This document shows positions 54,308 through 62,974 of a stretch of DNA of 64,000 bases, one piece after another. Made by a program: the position numbers and the translations under genes. Below the pieces are notes generated by a model. It saw only the letters and a program-made list of their open reading frames with translations, was not told the origin of the DNA and searched no databases. Positions within the stretch are counted from its first letter, which is position 1, and each line of letters starts with the position of its first letter. The stretch covers positions 1 through 64,000 of the forward strand of contig OY763072.1 in NCBI GenBank assembly GCA_963666865.1, read 5' to 3'. The stretch comes from Bin87 sp963666865. Lineage in GTDB: Bacteria; Chloroflexota; Dehalococcoidia; Lucifugimonadales; UBA3495.

Positions 54308-54596
54308 CAGTAAATTTCGCGGTGAAGGGGAGTAGTAGGCGTGGACGGTCTGGTAGAGAGCCGGCGGTTGGTGAAAGTCGGTGGCCGGAACCGTTGAACT
54401 CGCCCCGGAGCGACTTGCCTGAAACAATGTCCCCCTGTACTTGATACGGGGATAAGTAGGGCGAGCGGGTCGGCTCCGATAGAGGCTGTGTACAGAGAGT
54501 TTCGCGCGACGCGTTCATAAACGTGATCAGAGCGCGGAAAAGAAGGGTGGTACCGCGGGTATCAAAACCCGTCCCTTCGGGGTCGGGGCTTTTTAA
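54308..54596 (+). promoter_or_regulatory. T-box riboswitch leader of ilvB
   Basis: The invariant T-box sequence AGGGTGGTACCGCGG lies at 54544-54558. It is followed by a terminator stem at 54568-54594 (CCCG.CCC, TTCG loop, GGG.CGGG) and a run of five T. Upstream, a long Stem I region has a GAACTC element in which CTC at 54399-54401 is the likely specifier codon for leucine. The leader should sense uncharged tRNA-Leu and let transcription reach ilvB-ilvN-ilvC-leuA only when leucine is short. The T-box is certain; the specifier is inferred. Confidence 0.93.
54568..54595 (+). terminator. Regulated terminator of the T-box leader
   Basis: CCCG, mismatch, CCC, TTCG loop, GGG, mismatch, CGGG, followed by CTTTTT. 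The 5' arm is also complementary to the T-box sequence, so the antiterminator and this hairpin exclude each other. Confidence 0.85.
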
Positions 54597-54669
54597 TGCC
54601 CACTCACAAAGACCGAACTTGGTCAGACCCCGTATCAAGCACGGGGCGACGCAGGAGGCATAGCCGAAA

Positions 54670-56391
54670 ATGGAAATGACTGGCGCGGAAATCATATGCG
54701 AAAGCCTTCTCCGCGAAGGCGTGGACACGATTTTCGGGTTGCCCGGCGGCGCGGTATTGCCCTTCTATGGCGCGCTATCCGGCTATCCCAAGCTGCGCCA
54801 CATCCTGGTACGCCACGAGCAGGCCGCCGCCATGGCCGCCGACGGCTACGCCCGCGCCACCGGCAAGGTCGGCGTATGCTCCGCTACCTCCGGTCCCGGC
54901 GCCACCAACCTGGTGACCGGCCTCATGGCCGCGCAGATGGACTCCGTTCCCATCGTCTGCATCACCGGGCAGGTGCCCCGCGCCGCCATCGGCCGCGACG
55001 CCTTCCAGGAAACCGACATCACCGGCATCACCCTGCCCGTCACCAAGCACAACTACCTGGTGATGGACGTGCGGGACATCGCGCCGGCCATCAAGGAAGC
55101 TTTCTACATCGCCCGCACCGGACGGCCCGGCCCGGTCCTCATCGACGTGCCGAAGGACGTGCTGGCCGGCGAAAAGATCGAATTTGAATGGCCCGCAGAA
55201 GTGGACCTGCCGGGATACTACCCGCCCGGAGACCCGGACCCCCAGCAGGTGCGAGCCGCCGCCGATCTGATCAACCAGGCCGAGCGCCCCGTCATCCTGG
55301 CCGGCCACGGCGTGCTGATCTCCCGGGCCTGGGACGAGTTGCGCCAGTTGGCCGAAAAGACCCAGATCCCCGTCATCACCACGCTGCTGGGCATCGGCTC
55401 GTTGCCCACCGACCACGTGCTGCACATGGGAATGCCGGGGATGCACGGCATGGCCTACGCCAGCCTGGCCATCGACCGCTCCGACCTGGTTATCTCCCTG
55501 GGAGCGCGCTTCGACGACCGGGTGACCGGCCGGCTGTCCGACTTCGCGCCCAAGGCCAAGATCATCCACGTTGACGTTGACCCCACCGAGTTCAACAAGA
55601 ACGTCATCGCCGACGCTCCCATCCTGGGCGACCTCAAAGCCACCCTGCGCGCCCTGATCCCCGCGGTGAACTCCACCGTCCACCTGGACTGGATCCGGGA
55701 AACCGACACCCTGCGCGCCGAGCATCCCTCCCTGTTCATCCGCAAGTCCGATGTGCTGCTGCCCCAGCAGGTGATGAAGCAGCTGTCCGACGAGACCGAC
55801 GGCAACGCCATCATCGTGACCGGCGTGGGCCAGCATCAGATGTGGGCGGCGCAGCACTACGCCTACAAAGACCCCAACTCGCTGATTACCTCCGGCGGCA
55901 GCGGCGCCATGGGCTTCGAGGTTCCGGCGGCCCTGGGCGCCAAGGTGGGCCGACCCGAAAAGACCGTGTGGTCCATCGCCGGCGACGGCGGGTTCCAGAT
56001 GACCCTGTGCGACCTGGCCACTGCCGTTGAGAACAACATCGACGTGAAGTACGCCATCCTGAACAACGGTTCCCTGGGGATGGTGCGCCAGTGGCAGGAC
56101 TTCTTCTACGACAAGGACTTCTTCGCCACCATCTACAGCGGTAACCCGGACTTCGTGAAGCTGGCCGAGGCCTACGGCATCCGGGGCATACGGGTAACGA
56201 AACAGGAAGAGGTGGCCGGCGCCATCCAGGAGGCCATGGAAACCCCCGGCCCGGTGGTCGTGGACTTCGTGGTGAAAGAAGACGAATTCGTGTACCCGAT
56301 GATCCCGGCTGGCGAGTCGGTCCACGAAATGCTGGAAGAGCCGGAGGCCGAGCCGATCCCATATCAAGGAGCGGGCTTTGAGCACATCTAA
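54670..56391 (+). CDS. ilvB: Acetolactate synthase, large subunit
   Basis: 573 residues, the normal length. It condenses two pyruvates (or pyruvate with 2-oxobutyrate) in the first step of branched-chain amino acid synthesis, using ThDP, Mg and FAD. GLPGGAVLPFY and E50 in RHEQAAAMAADGYARATGK form the ThDP-activating site; GDGGFQM...ILNN is the ThDP/Mg motif. AGGAGGCATAGCC precedes the ATG. It is the first gene after the T-box and overlaps ilvN by 14 bases. Confidence 0.96.
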   Translation: MEMTGAEIICESLLREGVDTIFGLPGGAVLPFYGALSGYPKLRHILVRHEQAAAMAADGYARATGKVGVCSATSGPGATNLVTGLMAAQMDSVPIVCITGQVPRAAIGRDAFQETDITGITLPVTKHNYLVMDVRDIAPAIKEAFYIARTGRPGPVLIDVPKDVLAGEKIEFEWPAEVDLPGYYPPGDPDPQQVRAAADLINQAERPVILAGHGVLISRAWDELRQLAEKTQIPVITTLLGIGSLPTDHVLHMGMPGMHGMAYASLAIDRSDLVISLGARFDDRVTGRLSDFAPKAKIIHVDVDPTEFNKNVIADAPILGDLKATLRALIPAVNSTVHLDWIRETDTLRAEHPSLFIRKSDVLLPQQVMKQLSDETDGNAIIVTGVGQHQMWAAQHYAYKDPNSLITSGGSGAMGFEVPAALGAKVGRPEKTVWSIAGDGGFQMTLCDLATAVENNIDVKYAILNNGSLGMVRQWQDFFYDKDFFATIYSGNPDFVKLAEAYGIRGIRVTKQEEVAGAIQEAMETPGPVVVDFVVKEDEFVYPMIPAGESVHEMLEEPEAEPIPYQGAGFEHI

Positions 56392-56983
56392 CGCCGAACA
56401 ACACACCATAATCGCGCTGGTGCAGGACCGGCCCGGTGTCCTGACCCGGGTGGCCGGCCTGTTCCGCCGGCGCGGGTTCAACATCGCCAGCCTGGCCGTG
56501 GGCGCCAGCGAGCGGAAGGGCCTCTCCCGCCTCACCTTCGTCGTAACCGGCGACCAATATACCGTGGAGCAGGCCACCCGCCACCTGGAGAAGCTCATCG
56601 ACGTGGTGAAGGTGTCCAACATATCCGAAGAGGACGTGGTCGCCCGCGAACTGGCCCTCATCAAGGTGCGGGCCACGCCGTCCAACCGCAGCGAGATCCT
56701 GGAAATGGTCAACCTGTTCCGGGCCAAGGTGGTGGACGTGGGCGCCCGCTCGCTGGTGGTGGAAATCACCGGCGAGGAGGACAAGATCGACGCCCTCTAC
56801 GATCTGTTGCAGCCTTTCGGAATCCTGGAACTGATGCGCACTGGGCGGGTTGCCATGGTGCGAGGGAAGTCCCTGGGTCGCGTCAGCGATGACGTCGGCT
56901 CGGAACCGCTGCTGGTGGGACGCAACGGCGCGTCGGCGGTAGCGGCGGCCGGCTCCACGCCGGGCCACTACGAGGGAGTCTAG
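56378..56983 (+). CDS. ilvN: Acetolactate synthase, regulatory small subunit
   Basis: 201 residues from a TTG at 56378, six bases after AAGGAG within the end of ilvB. The N-terminal ACT domain is clear (IIALVQDRPGVLTRVAGLFRRRGFNIASLAVG), followed by the second ALS-ss domain (ARSLVVEITGEEDKIDALYDLLQPFGILELMRTGRVAMVRG). It binds valine and confers feedback control on IlvB. The 25-residue tail is extra and looks disordered. Also called ilvH in some genomes. Confidence 0.94.
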   Translation: MSTSNAEQHTIIALVQDRPGVLTRVAGLFRRRGFNIASLAVGASERKGLSRLTFVVTGDQYTVEQATRHLEKLIDVVKVSNISEEDVVARELALIKVRATPSNRSEILEMVNLFRAKVVDVGARSLVVEITGEEDKIDALYDLLQPFGILELMRTGRVAMVRGKSLGRVSDDVGSEPLLVGRNGASAVAAAGSTPGHYEGV

Positions 56984-56997
56984 CGAATACCCGACAC

Positions 56998-57025
56998 GTA
57001 GGGGCGAATAATTATTCGCCCCTAC
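56998..57025. repeat. 28-bp palindrome inside the operon
   Basis: Perfect copy of GTAGGGGCGAAT plus its mirror, in the 64-bp gap between ilvN and ilvC. As RNA it would form a 12- to 14-bp stem, which may affect message stability there. Confidence 0.9.
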
Positions 57026-57047
57026 ACCCGACGAAGGACAAAACAGC

Positions 57048-58058
57048 ATGGCAGTGAATATCTACACGGAAAAAGACGCCGATATGTCGTTCCTGGAAGG
57101 GAAGACCGTCGGCATGATCGGCTACGGCAGCCAGGGCCACGCCCACGCCCTGAACCTCCACGACAGCGGGGTCAAGGTCATGGTGGGCTTGTATGAGGGC
57201 AGCGCCAGCCGCCAGGTGGCCCGCGACGCCGGGCTGGAGGTGGGCAGCGTGGCCGAGGTCGCCCAGGTCGCCGACGTGATGATGGTGGCCATTCCCGATC
57301 ACGTGCAGAAGGACGTGTACCGGGACGAGATTGAGCCCAACCTGGGGGCGGGCAAAGCCCTGATGTTCGCCCACGGCTTCACCATCCACTACCAGTTCGT
57401 GGTGCCCCCGCCCACGGTGGACGTGATGATGATTGCTCCCAAAGCTCCCGGCCACCGGATGCGTGAGCACTTCGTGGAGCAGGGCATCGGCGTCCCCTGC
57501 CTGCTGGCCATTCACCAGGACGCCACCGGCAACGCGAAGAACATCGGGCTGGCCTACGCCGCCGGCATCGGCTGCGCCCGCGCCGGCGTGCTGGAGACCA
57601 CCTTCAAGGACGAGACCGAAAGCGACCTTTTCGGCGAACAGTCCGTGCTGTGCGGCGGCGTGACCTCGCTGATCAACCTGGCCTTCGAGACGCTGGTAGA
57701 GCGGGGTTATCCCCCTGAAATCGCCTACTTCGAGTGCCTGCACGAGCTGAAAATGATCGTTGACCTGATCCAGCAGGGCGGGTTCAACTACATGCGCTAC
57801 TCCGTCAGCGACACCGCCGAGTACGGCGACCTGACCCGGGGCACCCGCGTGGTGGACGACCACGTCCGCGAGAACATGCACCGGGTGCTGGACGACATCC
57901 AGAGCGGCTCCTTCGCCCAGGAATGGATGTCCGAGTGCGACGAGGGCCGGCACAACTTCCTGCGCCTGCGCCAGGAAGCCCGCACCAGCCGCATCCACGA
58001 GGTGGGCCGGGGCCTGCGCGAGTTGATGCCGTGGCTGAACCCCCGGGAGATTGAGTGA
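57048..58058 (+). CDS. ilvC: Ketol-acid reductoisomerase
   Basis: 336 residues, a short class I enzyme. GYGSQGHAHALNLHDSG (about 25-41) is the NADPH-binding site; the knotted C-terminal domain has DETESDLFGEQSVLCGG (Mg-binding acids), LIQQGGFNYMRYSVSDTAEYGD and the family end. It isomerises and reduces acetolactate. AAGGACAAAACAGC precedes the ATG. It is probably on the same message as ilvBN despite the palindrome. Confidence 0.96.
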   Translation: MAVNIYTEKDADMSFLEGKTVGMIGYGSQGHAHALNLHDSGVKVMVGLYEGSASRQVARDAGLEVGSVAEVAQVADVMMVAIPDHVQKDVYRDEIEPNLGAGKALMFAHGFTIHYQFVVPPPTVDVMMIAPKAPGHRMREHFVEQGIGVPCLLAIHQDATGNAKNIGLAYAAGIGCARAGVLETTFKDETESDLFGEQSVLCGGVTSLINLAFETLVERGYPPEIAYFECLHELKMIVDLIQQGGFNYMRYSVSDTAEYGDLTRGTRVVDDHVRENMHRVLDDIQSGSFAQEWMSECDEGRHNFLRLRQEARTSRIHEVGRGLRELMPWLNPREIE

Positions 58059-58080
58059 TCTGACACCGCGGCCCTGACCC

Positions 58081-58108
58081 GTAGGGGCGAATAATTATTC
58101 GCCCCTAC
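58081..58108. repeat. 28-bp palindrome after ilvC
   Basis: Perfect copy, starting 23 bases after the ilvC stop. Confidence 0.9.
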
Positions 58109-58507
58109 CCACAGTCGCGGCGAATTACATGGAGGTGACACACATGGGCATGGAGGTACTGTGCAGAGCAGTTCACCATCGCAGTCTGGTCTTGGCGGGG
58201 CTGGCTGCGGTGGACTGCGTGGGCCTGCCCGACCTTTCCCCGAGCAACAGGATGTAACGGTTAATGCCAACGCGCCTCAGGGCGCCAACCCCATCGGGGC
58301 AATCGCACCTCAAATCCAAATGACCGTCACTCCTGCGAGAGCAGGAGTCCAGAAACCGGAAAGTGAACACAACCGGAACTAAGCCACCAATTATGGTCGC
58401 CGGATTCCCGCTTTCGCGGGAATGACGATAAAGACGCGGGGAATGACGGTAGATAACTCTTCCGAATGCGATTGCTCTGATAACCCCATGGAGGGAAAGG
58501 AAACAAA
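58109..58507. other. Gap between ilvC and leuA
   Basis: About 400 bases filled by a palindrome edge, REPIN 6 and its tail. A short frame at 58161-58382 is not supported as a gene. Confidence 0.5.
58326..58426. repeat. REPIN-like element 6 (101 bp)
   Basis: Arms at 58326-58352 (GTCACTCCTGCG...GGAGTCCAG) and 58400-58426 with a 47-bp spacer. The arms are more diverged from each other than in other copies. A tail copy GGAATGACGG follows at about 58440. Confidence 0.8.
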
Positions 58508-60067
58508 ATGGCTGCTCAAGTAAAGTTCCTGGATACCACGCTGCGCGATGGCGAACAGTCCGCCGGCATCGGCATGACGGTGGACGAAAAGATGCAAATC
58601 GCCCGCCAGCTGGCCCGCCTGAAGGTGGACATCATCGAGGCCGGCTTTGCCGCGAGCTCGCCCGGCGACTTCCAGGCCGTCCAGCGCATTGCCGAGGACG
58701 TGGAAGGCCCCATCATCTGCTCGCTGTCCCGCGCCGTCCCCGGCGACGTTGACGCCGCCTGGAACGCCATCAAGAGCGCGGCCAAGCCCCGCATCCACGT
58801 GTTCCTGTCTTCCTCGGAAATCCACCAGATGCACCAGCTGCGGAAGGACCGGGAAGACGTGATGACCATGGCCGTGCAAATGGTCTCCCGCGCCAAGGGC
58901 TACTGCGACGACGTTGAGTTCTCGCCCATGGACGCCACCCGCACCAACCGCGAATATCTCTACCGGATGCTGGAAGAGGTCATCAAAGTCGGCGCCACCA
59001 CCATCAACATCGCCGATACGGTGGGCTACGCCATACCGTCGGACTTCCAGACCATGCTGGTGGACATTCAACAGAACGTGCGCGGCATCGAGAACGTCAC
59101 CCTGTCCGTCCACTGCCACAACGACCTGGGCCTGGCGGTGTCCAACAGCCTGGCCGCCATCGAGGTCGGCGCGAGGCAGGTAGAGGGCTGCATCAACGGC
59201 ATCGGCGAGCGGGCCGGCAACGCCTCTCTCGAAGAGATCATCATGGCGCTGGACACCCGCAAGGACCTGTTCGGCGTCGATCTGAACGTGGATACCACGC
59301 AGATTTACCCCAGCAGCCGCCTGGTCAGCCGCATCACCGGCATGAACGTGCAGGCCAACAAGGCCATCGTCGGCGAGAACGCCTTCCGCCACGCCTCGGG
59401 CATCCACCAGGACGGCGTGCTGAAGGACCGTTCCACCTACGAGGTCATGCAGCCCGAGCGCGTCGGCCTGCCGCCGGACGTGCAGCTGGTGCTGGGCAAG
59501 CTCAGCGGACGGGCCGGCCTGCAGGCGCGGCTGGAAGCCCTGGGCTACTCGCTGGACCGGGAAGAAGTCACCAGCGTGTACGAGCGGTTCCTGGAACTGG
59601 CCGACAAGAAGAACGAGGTGACCGACCGGGACCTGGAAATCCTGATGGACGAGGAGAACCGCTCCGCCTACGAGCCCATCAGCTACGCCCTGGAGACGGT
59701 CCACTTCACCAGCGGAGACAAGGACATCCCCACGGCCACGGTGCGGCTGATCGGCCCCGACGGCAACGCCAAGACCGACGCCTCCACCGGCAACGGCCCG
59801 GTAGATGCCGTGTGCCGCGCCATCGACCGGGTGATTGGCACCACCGCCCGGATCTCCGACTTCCAGGTGCAGGCCGTGTCGGAAGGCCGGGACTCGGTGG
59901 GTTCGGTGTCTATCCGCATCGAAAACAGCGGCCGCGTGTTCTCCGGCCGCGGCGCCAACACCGATATCATCGTAGCCAGCGCGCAAGCCTACCTGAGCGC
60001 GATGAACCGGATGCTGGCCGCCGACGAAGCGGAGACCCTGCCCGCCGTGGGGACGACGCCGGACTAG
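58508..60067 (+). CDS. leuA: 2-isopropylmalate synthase
   Basis: 519 residues, full length. FLDTTLRDGEQSAGIGMT is the conserved start of the catalytic TIM barrel; HCHNDLGLAVSNSLAAIEVGARQVEGCINGIGERAGNASLEEI holds the metal-binding HxH and the family signature. The C-terminal leucine-binding regulatory domain (about 390-519) is present (GKLSGRAGLQARL; VRLIGPDGNAKTDASTGNGPVDAVCRAID). It makes isopropylmalate, the first step to leucine. AAAGGAAACAAA precedes the ATG. A leu T-box upstream of the operon fits this gene. Confidence 0.96.
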   Translation: MAAQVKFLDTTLRDGEQSAGIGMTVDEKMQIARQLARLKVDIIEAGFAASSPGDFQAVQRIAEDVEGPIICSLSRAVPGDVDAAWNAIKSAAKPRIHVFLSSSEIHQMHQLRKDREDVMTMAVQMVSRAKGYCDDVEFSPMDATRTNREYLYRMLEEVIKVGATTINIADTVGYAIPSDFQTMLVDIQQNVRGIENVTLSVHCHNDLGLAVSNSLAAIEVGARQVEGCINGIGERAGNASLEEIIMALDTRKDLFGVDLNVDTTQIYPSSRLVSRITGMNVQANKAIVGENAFRHASGIHQDGVLKDRSTYEVMQPERVGLPPDVQLVLGKLSGRAGLQARLEALGYSLDREEVTSVYERFLELADKKNEVTDRDLEILMDEENRSAYEPISYALETVHFTSGDKDIPTATVRLIGPDGNAKTDASTGNGPVDAVCRAIDRVIGTTARISDFQVQAVSEGRDSVGSVSIRIENSGRVFSGRGANTDIIVASAQAYLSAMNRMLAADEAETLPAVGTTPD

Positions 60068-60090
60068 GGGCATTGTACGGTCAAACAACT

Positions 60091-60118
60091 GTAGGGGCGA
60101 ATGATTATTCGCCCCTAC
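60091..60118. repeat. 28-bp palindrome after leuA (one centre mismatch)
   Basis: GTAGGGGCGAAT with ATGATT at the centre in place of ATAATT. It lies 23 bases after the leuA stop and 30 bases before the convergent gene. Confidence 0.88.
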
Positions 60119-60148
60119 GCATTTGGGGCGCGCCCTGTTGTGTCACAC

Positions 60149-60865
60149 TTAGGCGGCGAGTGCGAGTGGCATTTCATCCCAGGTTCTGCCGTCCAGTTCC
60201 CGGCCATTGCGCTTCTTGAACACGCCGCCCCATTGTTTGAAGTGGAAAGGCACGCCGGCGTCAATGCACTGGTCGCGGATGTCGCGCGCCCAGTCGGGTT
60301 GCATCGGACGAGCGCCGGGACCGGATTCCCCGCCCACGATAACCCAATCGATACCGGCGAGGTCCAGATTGGGCAAGGGCCCCAGCAGGGGTTCCAACGA
60401 CAGGAACTTAACGGCAGCGTCGGTTTCGCGGAGGAGGTCGATCCGGTACGCGTAATCCGCGTTTTCAACACTGACGCCTTGCCAGATTTGGGCGGGCCAG
60501 GGCAGTCGCGAGTTGAGGCTGGCCACACGCTCCGGGCGCTTGGTGAGCACCTGGTAGCGATGCCAGTGAGCGCGGGTCATTACGTCAAAAACCTCCGCGA
60601 TGAAATCGTCGGGTACTTCGGGATGGAACAGATCGCTCATGGAGTTGACGAAAATGGAACGCGGCTTGCGCCAGCGCAAGGGTATATCCAGCGTGTCAGG
60701 ATGCAGGGTAACGGCAAAGCCGTTGCGGTATTTTGCCATTCCGGTGGCCTTGAGACGCTTGGAGAGACGCTCGGCATAGCACCGCTTGCAACCCGGGCTG
60801 ATTTTGTTACAGCCCGTAACCGGGTTCCAGGTGGCATCGGTCCACTCGATTTTGGAGGCGGCCAT
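60149..60865 (-). CDS. Phage Gp37/Gp68-type three-Cys-motif protein
   Basis: 238 residues: WTDATWNPVTGC(19)NKISPGC(26)KRC(29)YAERL is the three-Cys motif of the DUF5131/Gp37-Gp68 family, which resembles radical-SAM proteins in fold and Cys spacing. Further motifs are SMSDLFH, LTKRPER, WQGVSVEN, LSLEPLLGP, VIVGGESG and FHFKQWG. Its reaction is unknown. It starts 3 bases after the TcmP stop, so the two are co-translated. Confidence 0.9.
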   Translation of the reverse strand: MAASKIEWTDATWNPVTGCNKISPGCKRCYAERLSKRLKATGMAKYRNGFAVTLHPDTLDIPLRWRKPRSIFVNSMSDLFHPEVPDDFIAEVFDVMTRAHWHRYQVLTKRPERVASLNSRLPWPAQIWQGVSVENADYAYRIDLLRETDAAVKFLSLEPLLGPLPNLDLAGIDWVIVGGESGPGARPMQPDWARDIRDQCIDAGVPFHFKQWGGVFKKRNGRELDGRTWDEMPLALAA

Positions 60866-60868
60866 GAT

Positions 60869-61771
60869 TCACCAGTGTTCCAAAAGGTGATTGGCGATAT
60901 TGAGGGCGATTTGCCCGCCTCTGGCGGGGTTTGCCGCCGCAAACATGAAGGCAAACAGAGGAGAACTGCGGGAATTATAAAACCGCTTGGGTGACGGCGA
61001 TACCGCTGGGAAAACGGAGCGGAGTTTGTCCAGATATACCTCAACGATGGCGTCCTGTTCCTGACGTATAGTTTCCATTTCGTCGCCGAACAAGGTACGC
61101 TGGATTCTACTTTGGTACAAAGTACGCCATTCTTCGCCACCGTAAATACGGTCAAGGGTTGCCGCGTACGCTTCGTTGGGCTGTCGATTCCGCGGCAAAA
61201 CCCTGGTGATAGCGGAAAGTGGGAACAGTATCCATAGGTCAATAGATTGGGTTCCGGCAATTGATGCAACAGTTTGCCACTCCACTTGCGTCGCGAATGG
61301 GTCCAGGAACACTACCGCTCGCTGACGACTTCCCGGCTTGTTCCAAGGAACGCCAAGCAGCCGATTCTGAACGTCGCACCACATCTGCAGGAAAGCGTTT
61401 GCGTCGGTCTGCTCAATCCTGATTTCTCGATCGGGAAACTCAAGCCGCATTCTGTGCAACGCTGTTGCGTACTCAGGGTTTTGTTCTACAAAGACGAAAC
61501 TGCCAAAAGGTTTGTTATCAATCGCGATGGCCCGCCTTGTAGAACCTTGCAGAATGCCTCTGCTCATATCGTCCAGTTCGTCGCCCCAAATGGGTTGGCT
61601 TTGCATCGAATCAGGATTTACGTACCCGGTGCCGGCGAAGGCATCGACATACGTCAAATGGAAATTCTGATCTTTCAGTGCCGTAGTGTAGGCATTCAGA
61701 TAGCCTTCCAGAATTCGCAACTTCCCCTCGGTCCAAGAGCCGCCAAACTGATTGATGCTACCGCTTGTCAT
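60869..61771 (-). CDS. tcmP: Three-Cys-motif partner protein TcmP
   Basis: 300 residues. YVDAFAGTGY (41-50) is a SAM-binding-like motif; the segments FVEQNPEYATALHRMRLEFP, LDPFATQVEWQTVASIA and WILFPLSAITRVLP are typical of TcmP. By family definition TcmP is found next to a three-Cys-motif protein, as here. A methyltransferase-like activity is likely but the substrate is not known. AAAGG lies ten bases before the ATG at 61771. It stands after a divergent gap to the MBL gene, so the pair is a self-contained two-gene unit. Confidence 0.88.
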   Translation of the reverse strand: MTSGSINQFGGSWTEGKLRILEGYLNAYTTALKDQNFHLTYVDAFAGTGYVNPDSMQSQPIWGDELDDMSRGILQGSTRRAIAIDNKPFGSFVFVEQNPEYATALHRMRLEFPDREIRIEQTDANAFLQMWCDVQNRLLGVPWNKPGSRQRAVVFLDPFATQVEWQTVASIAGTQSIDLWILFPLSAITRVLPRNRQPNEAYAATLDRIYGGEEWRTLYQSRIQRTLFGDEMETIRQEQDAIVEVYLDKLRSVFPAVSPSPKRFYNSRSSPLFAFMFAAANPARGGQIALNIANHLLEHW

Positions 61772-61837
61772 TTCTGCAACCTTTAACAGAACTTATAATC
61801 TAATCGACATGATAGCAGACAATTTGCATCTACACAA

Positions 61838-62896
61838 TCACAGCAACGGCATCTGAAACGCCTGGTCCGCCGCCGTGGCGCCCTTGCCCAGGTGGGTGGC
61901 GGCGTAGCCCATGCTTCGCAGGTGGGCGGCGAGGTCGGGGAAGCCGAAGATGGTGTACACCCGTTGGGGGTGGACGGCCTGGACGTAGGCCAGCAGGTCG
62001 TTGAAATCGGCGTGGTCGCTGTAGGGCAGGCTGGCGTCGCCGGGACGCCCCCTTCCCCAGGGCTTGACGCCGGAACCCGCAGCCCAGCCGGTCAGTTCCA
62101 GGTAGCGCACCGGCCGGTTGAGAGGCCGATGCTCACCGATCTGCTCCCTCGACTTCCGGCCCGGTGGGAACAGCAGCACTTCGTCATCGTGAATGTTGCC
62201 GTCGAAGACTCGGTATTCGCCGTTGAATACGACCCCGCCCGCTTCGTAGCTGCGGACAAGCTCATAGACGCTCTCCTCGCAGACGACGCTAAACCCGCCG
62301 GCCAGCAGGTGATGCAACGCCTCCTGCGCCTTCCCTAATCGCCAGCCCAGGACCACCGGGATCGCGCCCTGCTCCAGCCATTGGGCGATGACACGCAGGG
62401 CTGTGCCGATGGCCTCCTCCTGGGGCGGGAAAACGTAATCGGGTCGGCCGTAGGTGCTTTCGATTACCAGTACGTCGCAGGGCACGGGCTCGGCCGGTTC
62501 GTTGATTGGCGACGGCTGGGTCCGCAGGTCGCCGGTGTACAGCAGCCGCTCGCCCGTGCTGAGTCGAGTGACCAGCGTTTGCGCCGAACCCAGGCAATGG
62601 CCCGCCGGATGCAATGTGATGGTGTAGTCGACGGTTTCCAGAGGCTCGCCGTAGTCCAGCGCCACCGGCTCGGAACGCTTCAGGTAGTCGCCCAGAAGCA
62701 GGCGGGTGCCGTGGGTCAGCACCGGGCGGCGGTGGCGGGCGGTGTGGTCGGAGTGTGCGTGGGATATGACCGACGTATCCTGCTTGCGCAGGGCGTCCAG
62801 CCACAGGTCAAGTTCGGGGAGATAAATGCCTCTGTCAAATACCACTTCCACCGGAGCAACCCAAGCCGCCGGTCGCGGCGTCGGCGAGTATAGCAC
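61838..62896 (-). CDS. MBL-fold exonuclease-like protein (ligase-associated/CPSF type)
   Basis: 352 residues from a GTG at 62896; a nearer GTG at V17 could be the true start, since VFDRGIYLPELDLWLDA is where the family begins. Metal-binding motifs are HAHSDH (46-51), AGHCLGSAQ, YTGD and SDHADF; the region GWRLGKAQEALHHL and the beta-CASP-like part fit the ligase-associated DNA exonuclease group. No ATP-dependent ligase is adjacent in this window. It probably acts on DNA or RNA ends. Confidence 0.85.
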   Translation of the reverse strand: MLYSPTPRPAAWVAPVEVVFDRGIYLPELDLWLDALRKQDTSVISHAHSDHTARHRRPVLTHGTRLLLGDYLKRSEPVALDYGEPLETVDYTITLHPAGHCLGSAQTLVTRLSTGERLLYTGDLRTQPSPINEPAEPVPCDVLVIESTYGRPDYVFPPQEEAIGTALRVIAQWLEQGAIPVVLGWRLGKAQEALHHLLAGGFSVVCEESVYELVRSYEAGGVVFNGEYRVFDGNIHDDEVLLFPPGRKSREQIGEHRPLNRPVRYLELTGWAAGSGVKPWGRGRPGDASLPYSDHADFNDLLAYVQAVHPQRVYTIFGFPDLAAHLRSMGYAATHLGKGATAADQAFQMPLL

Positions 62897-62974
62897 GGAC
62901 GCCGGGTGACCCTGCGAAGGGGTACACTGGTGAACAGCCCGGCGCCAGCAGCGCTGGGATCGGAGTCTTCACCC

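Noticed and set aside
54775..56784. A 669-codon open frame antisense to ilvB/ilvN
   Set aside because: It is the GC-driven mirror of a certain gene, with no ribosome site or recognisable domain. The same holds for long antisense frames over leuA (58391-60088), the M24 gene (44923-46284) and the SDR/amidohydrolase genes (27145-28791).
26474..58426. REPIN arms read as intrinsic terminators
   Set aside because: Several lie upstream of genes or in divergent gaps and lack T-tracts, and the fixed pair spacing needs another explanation.
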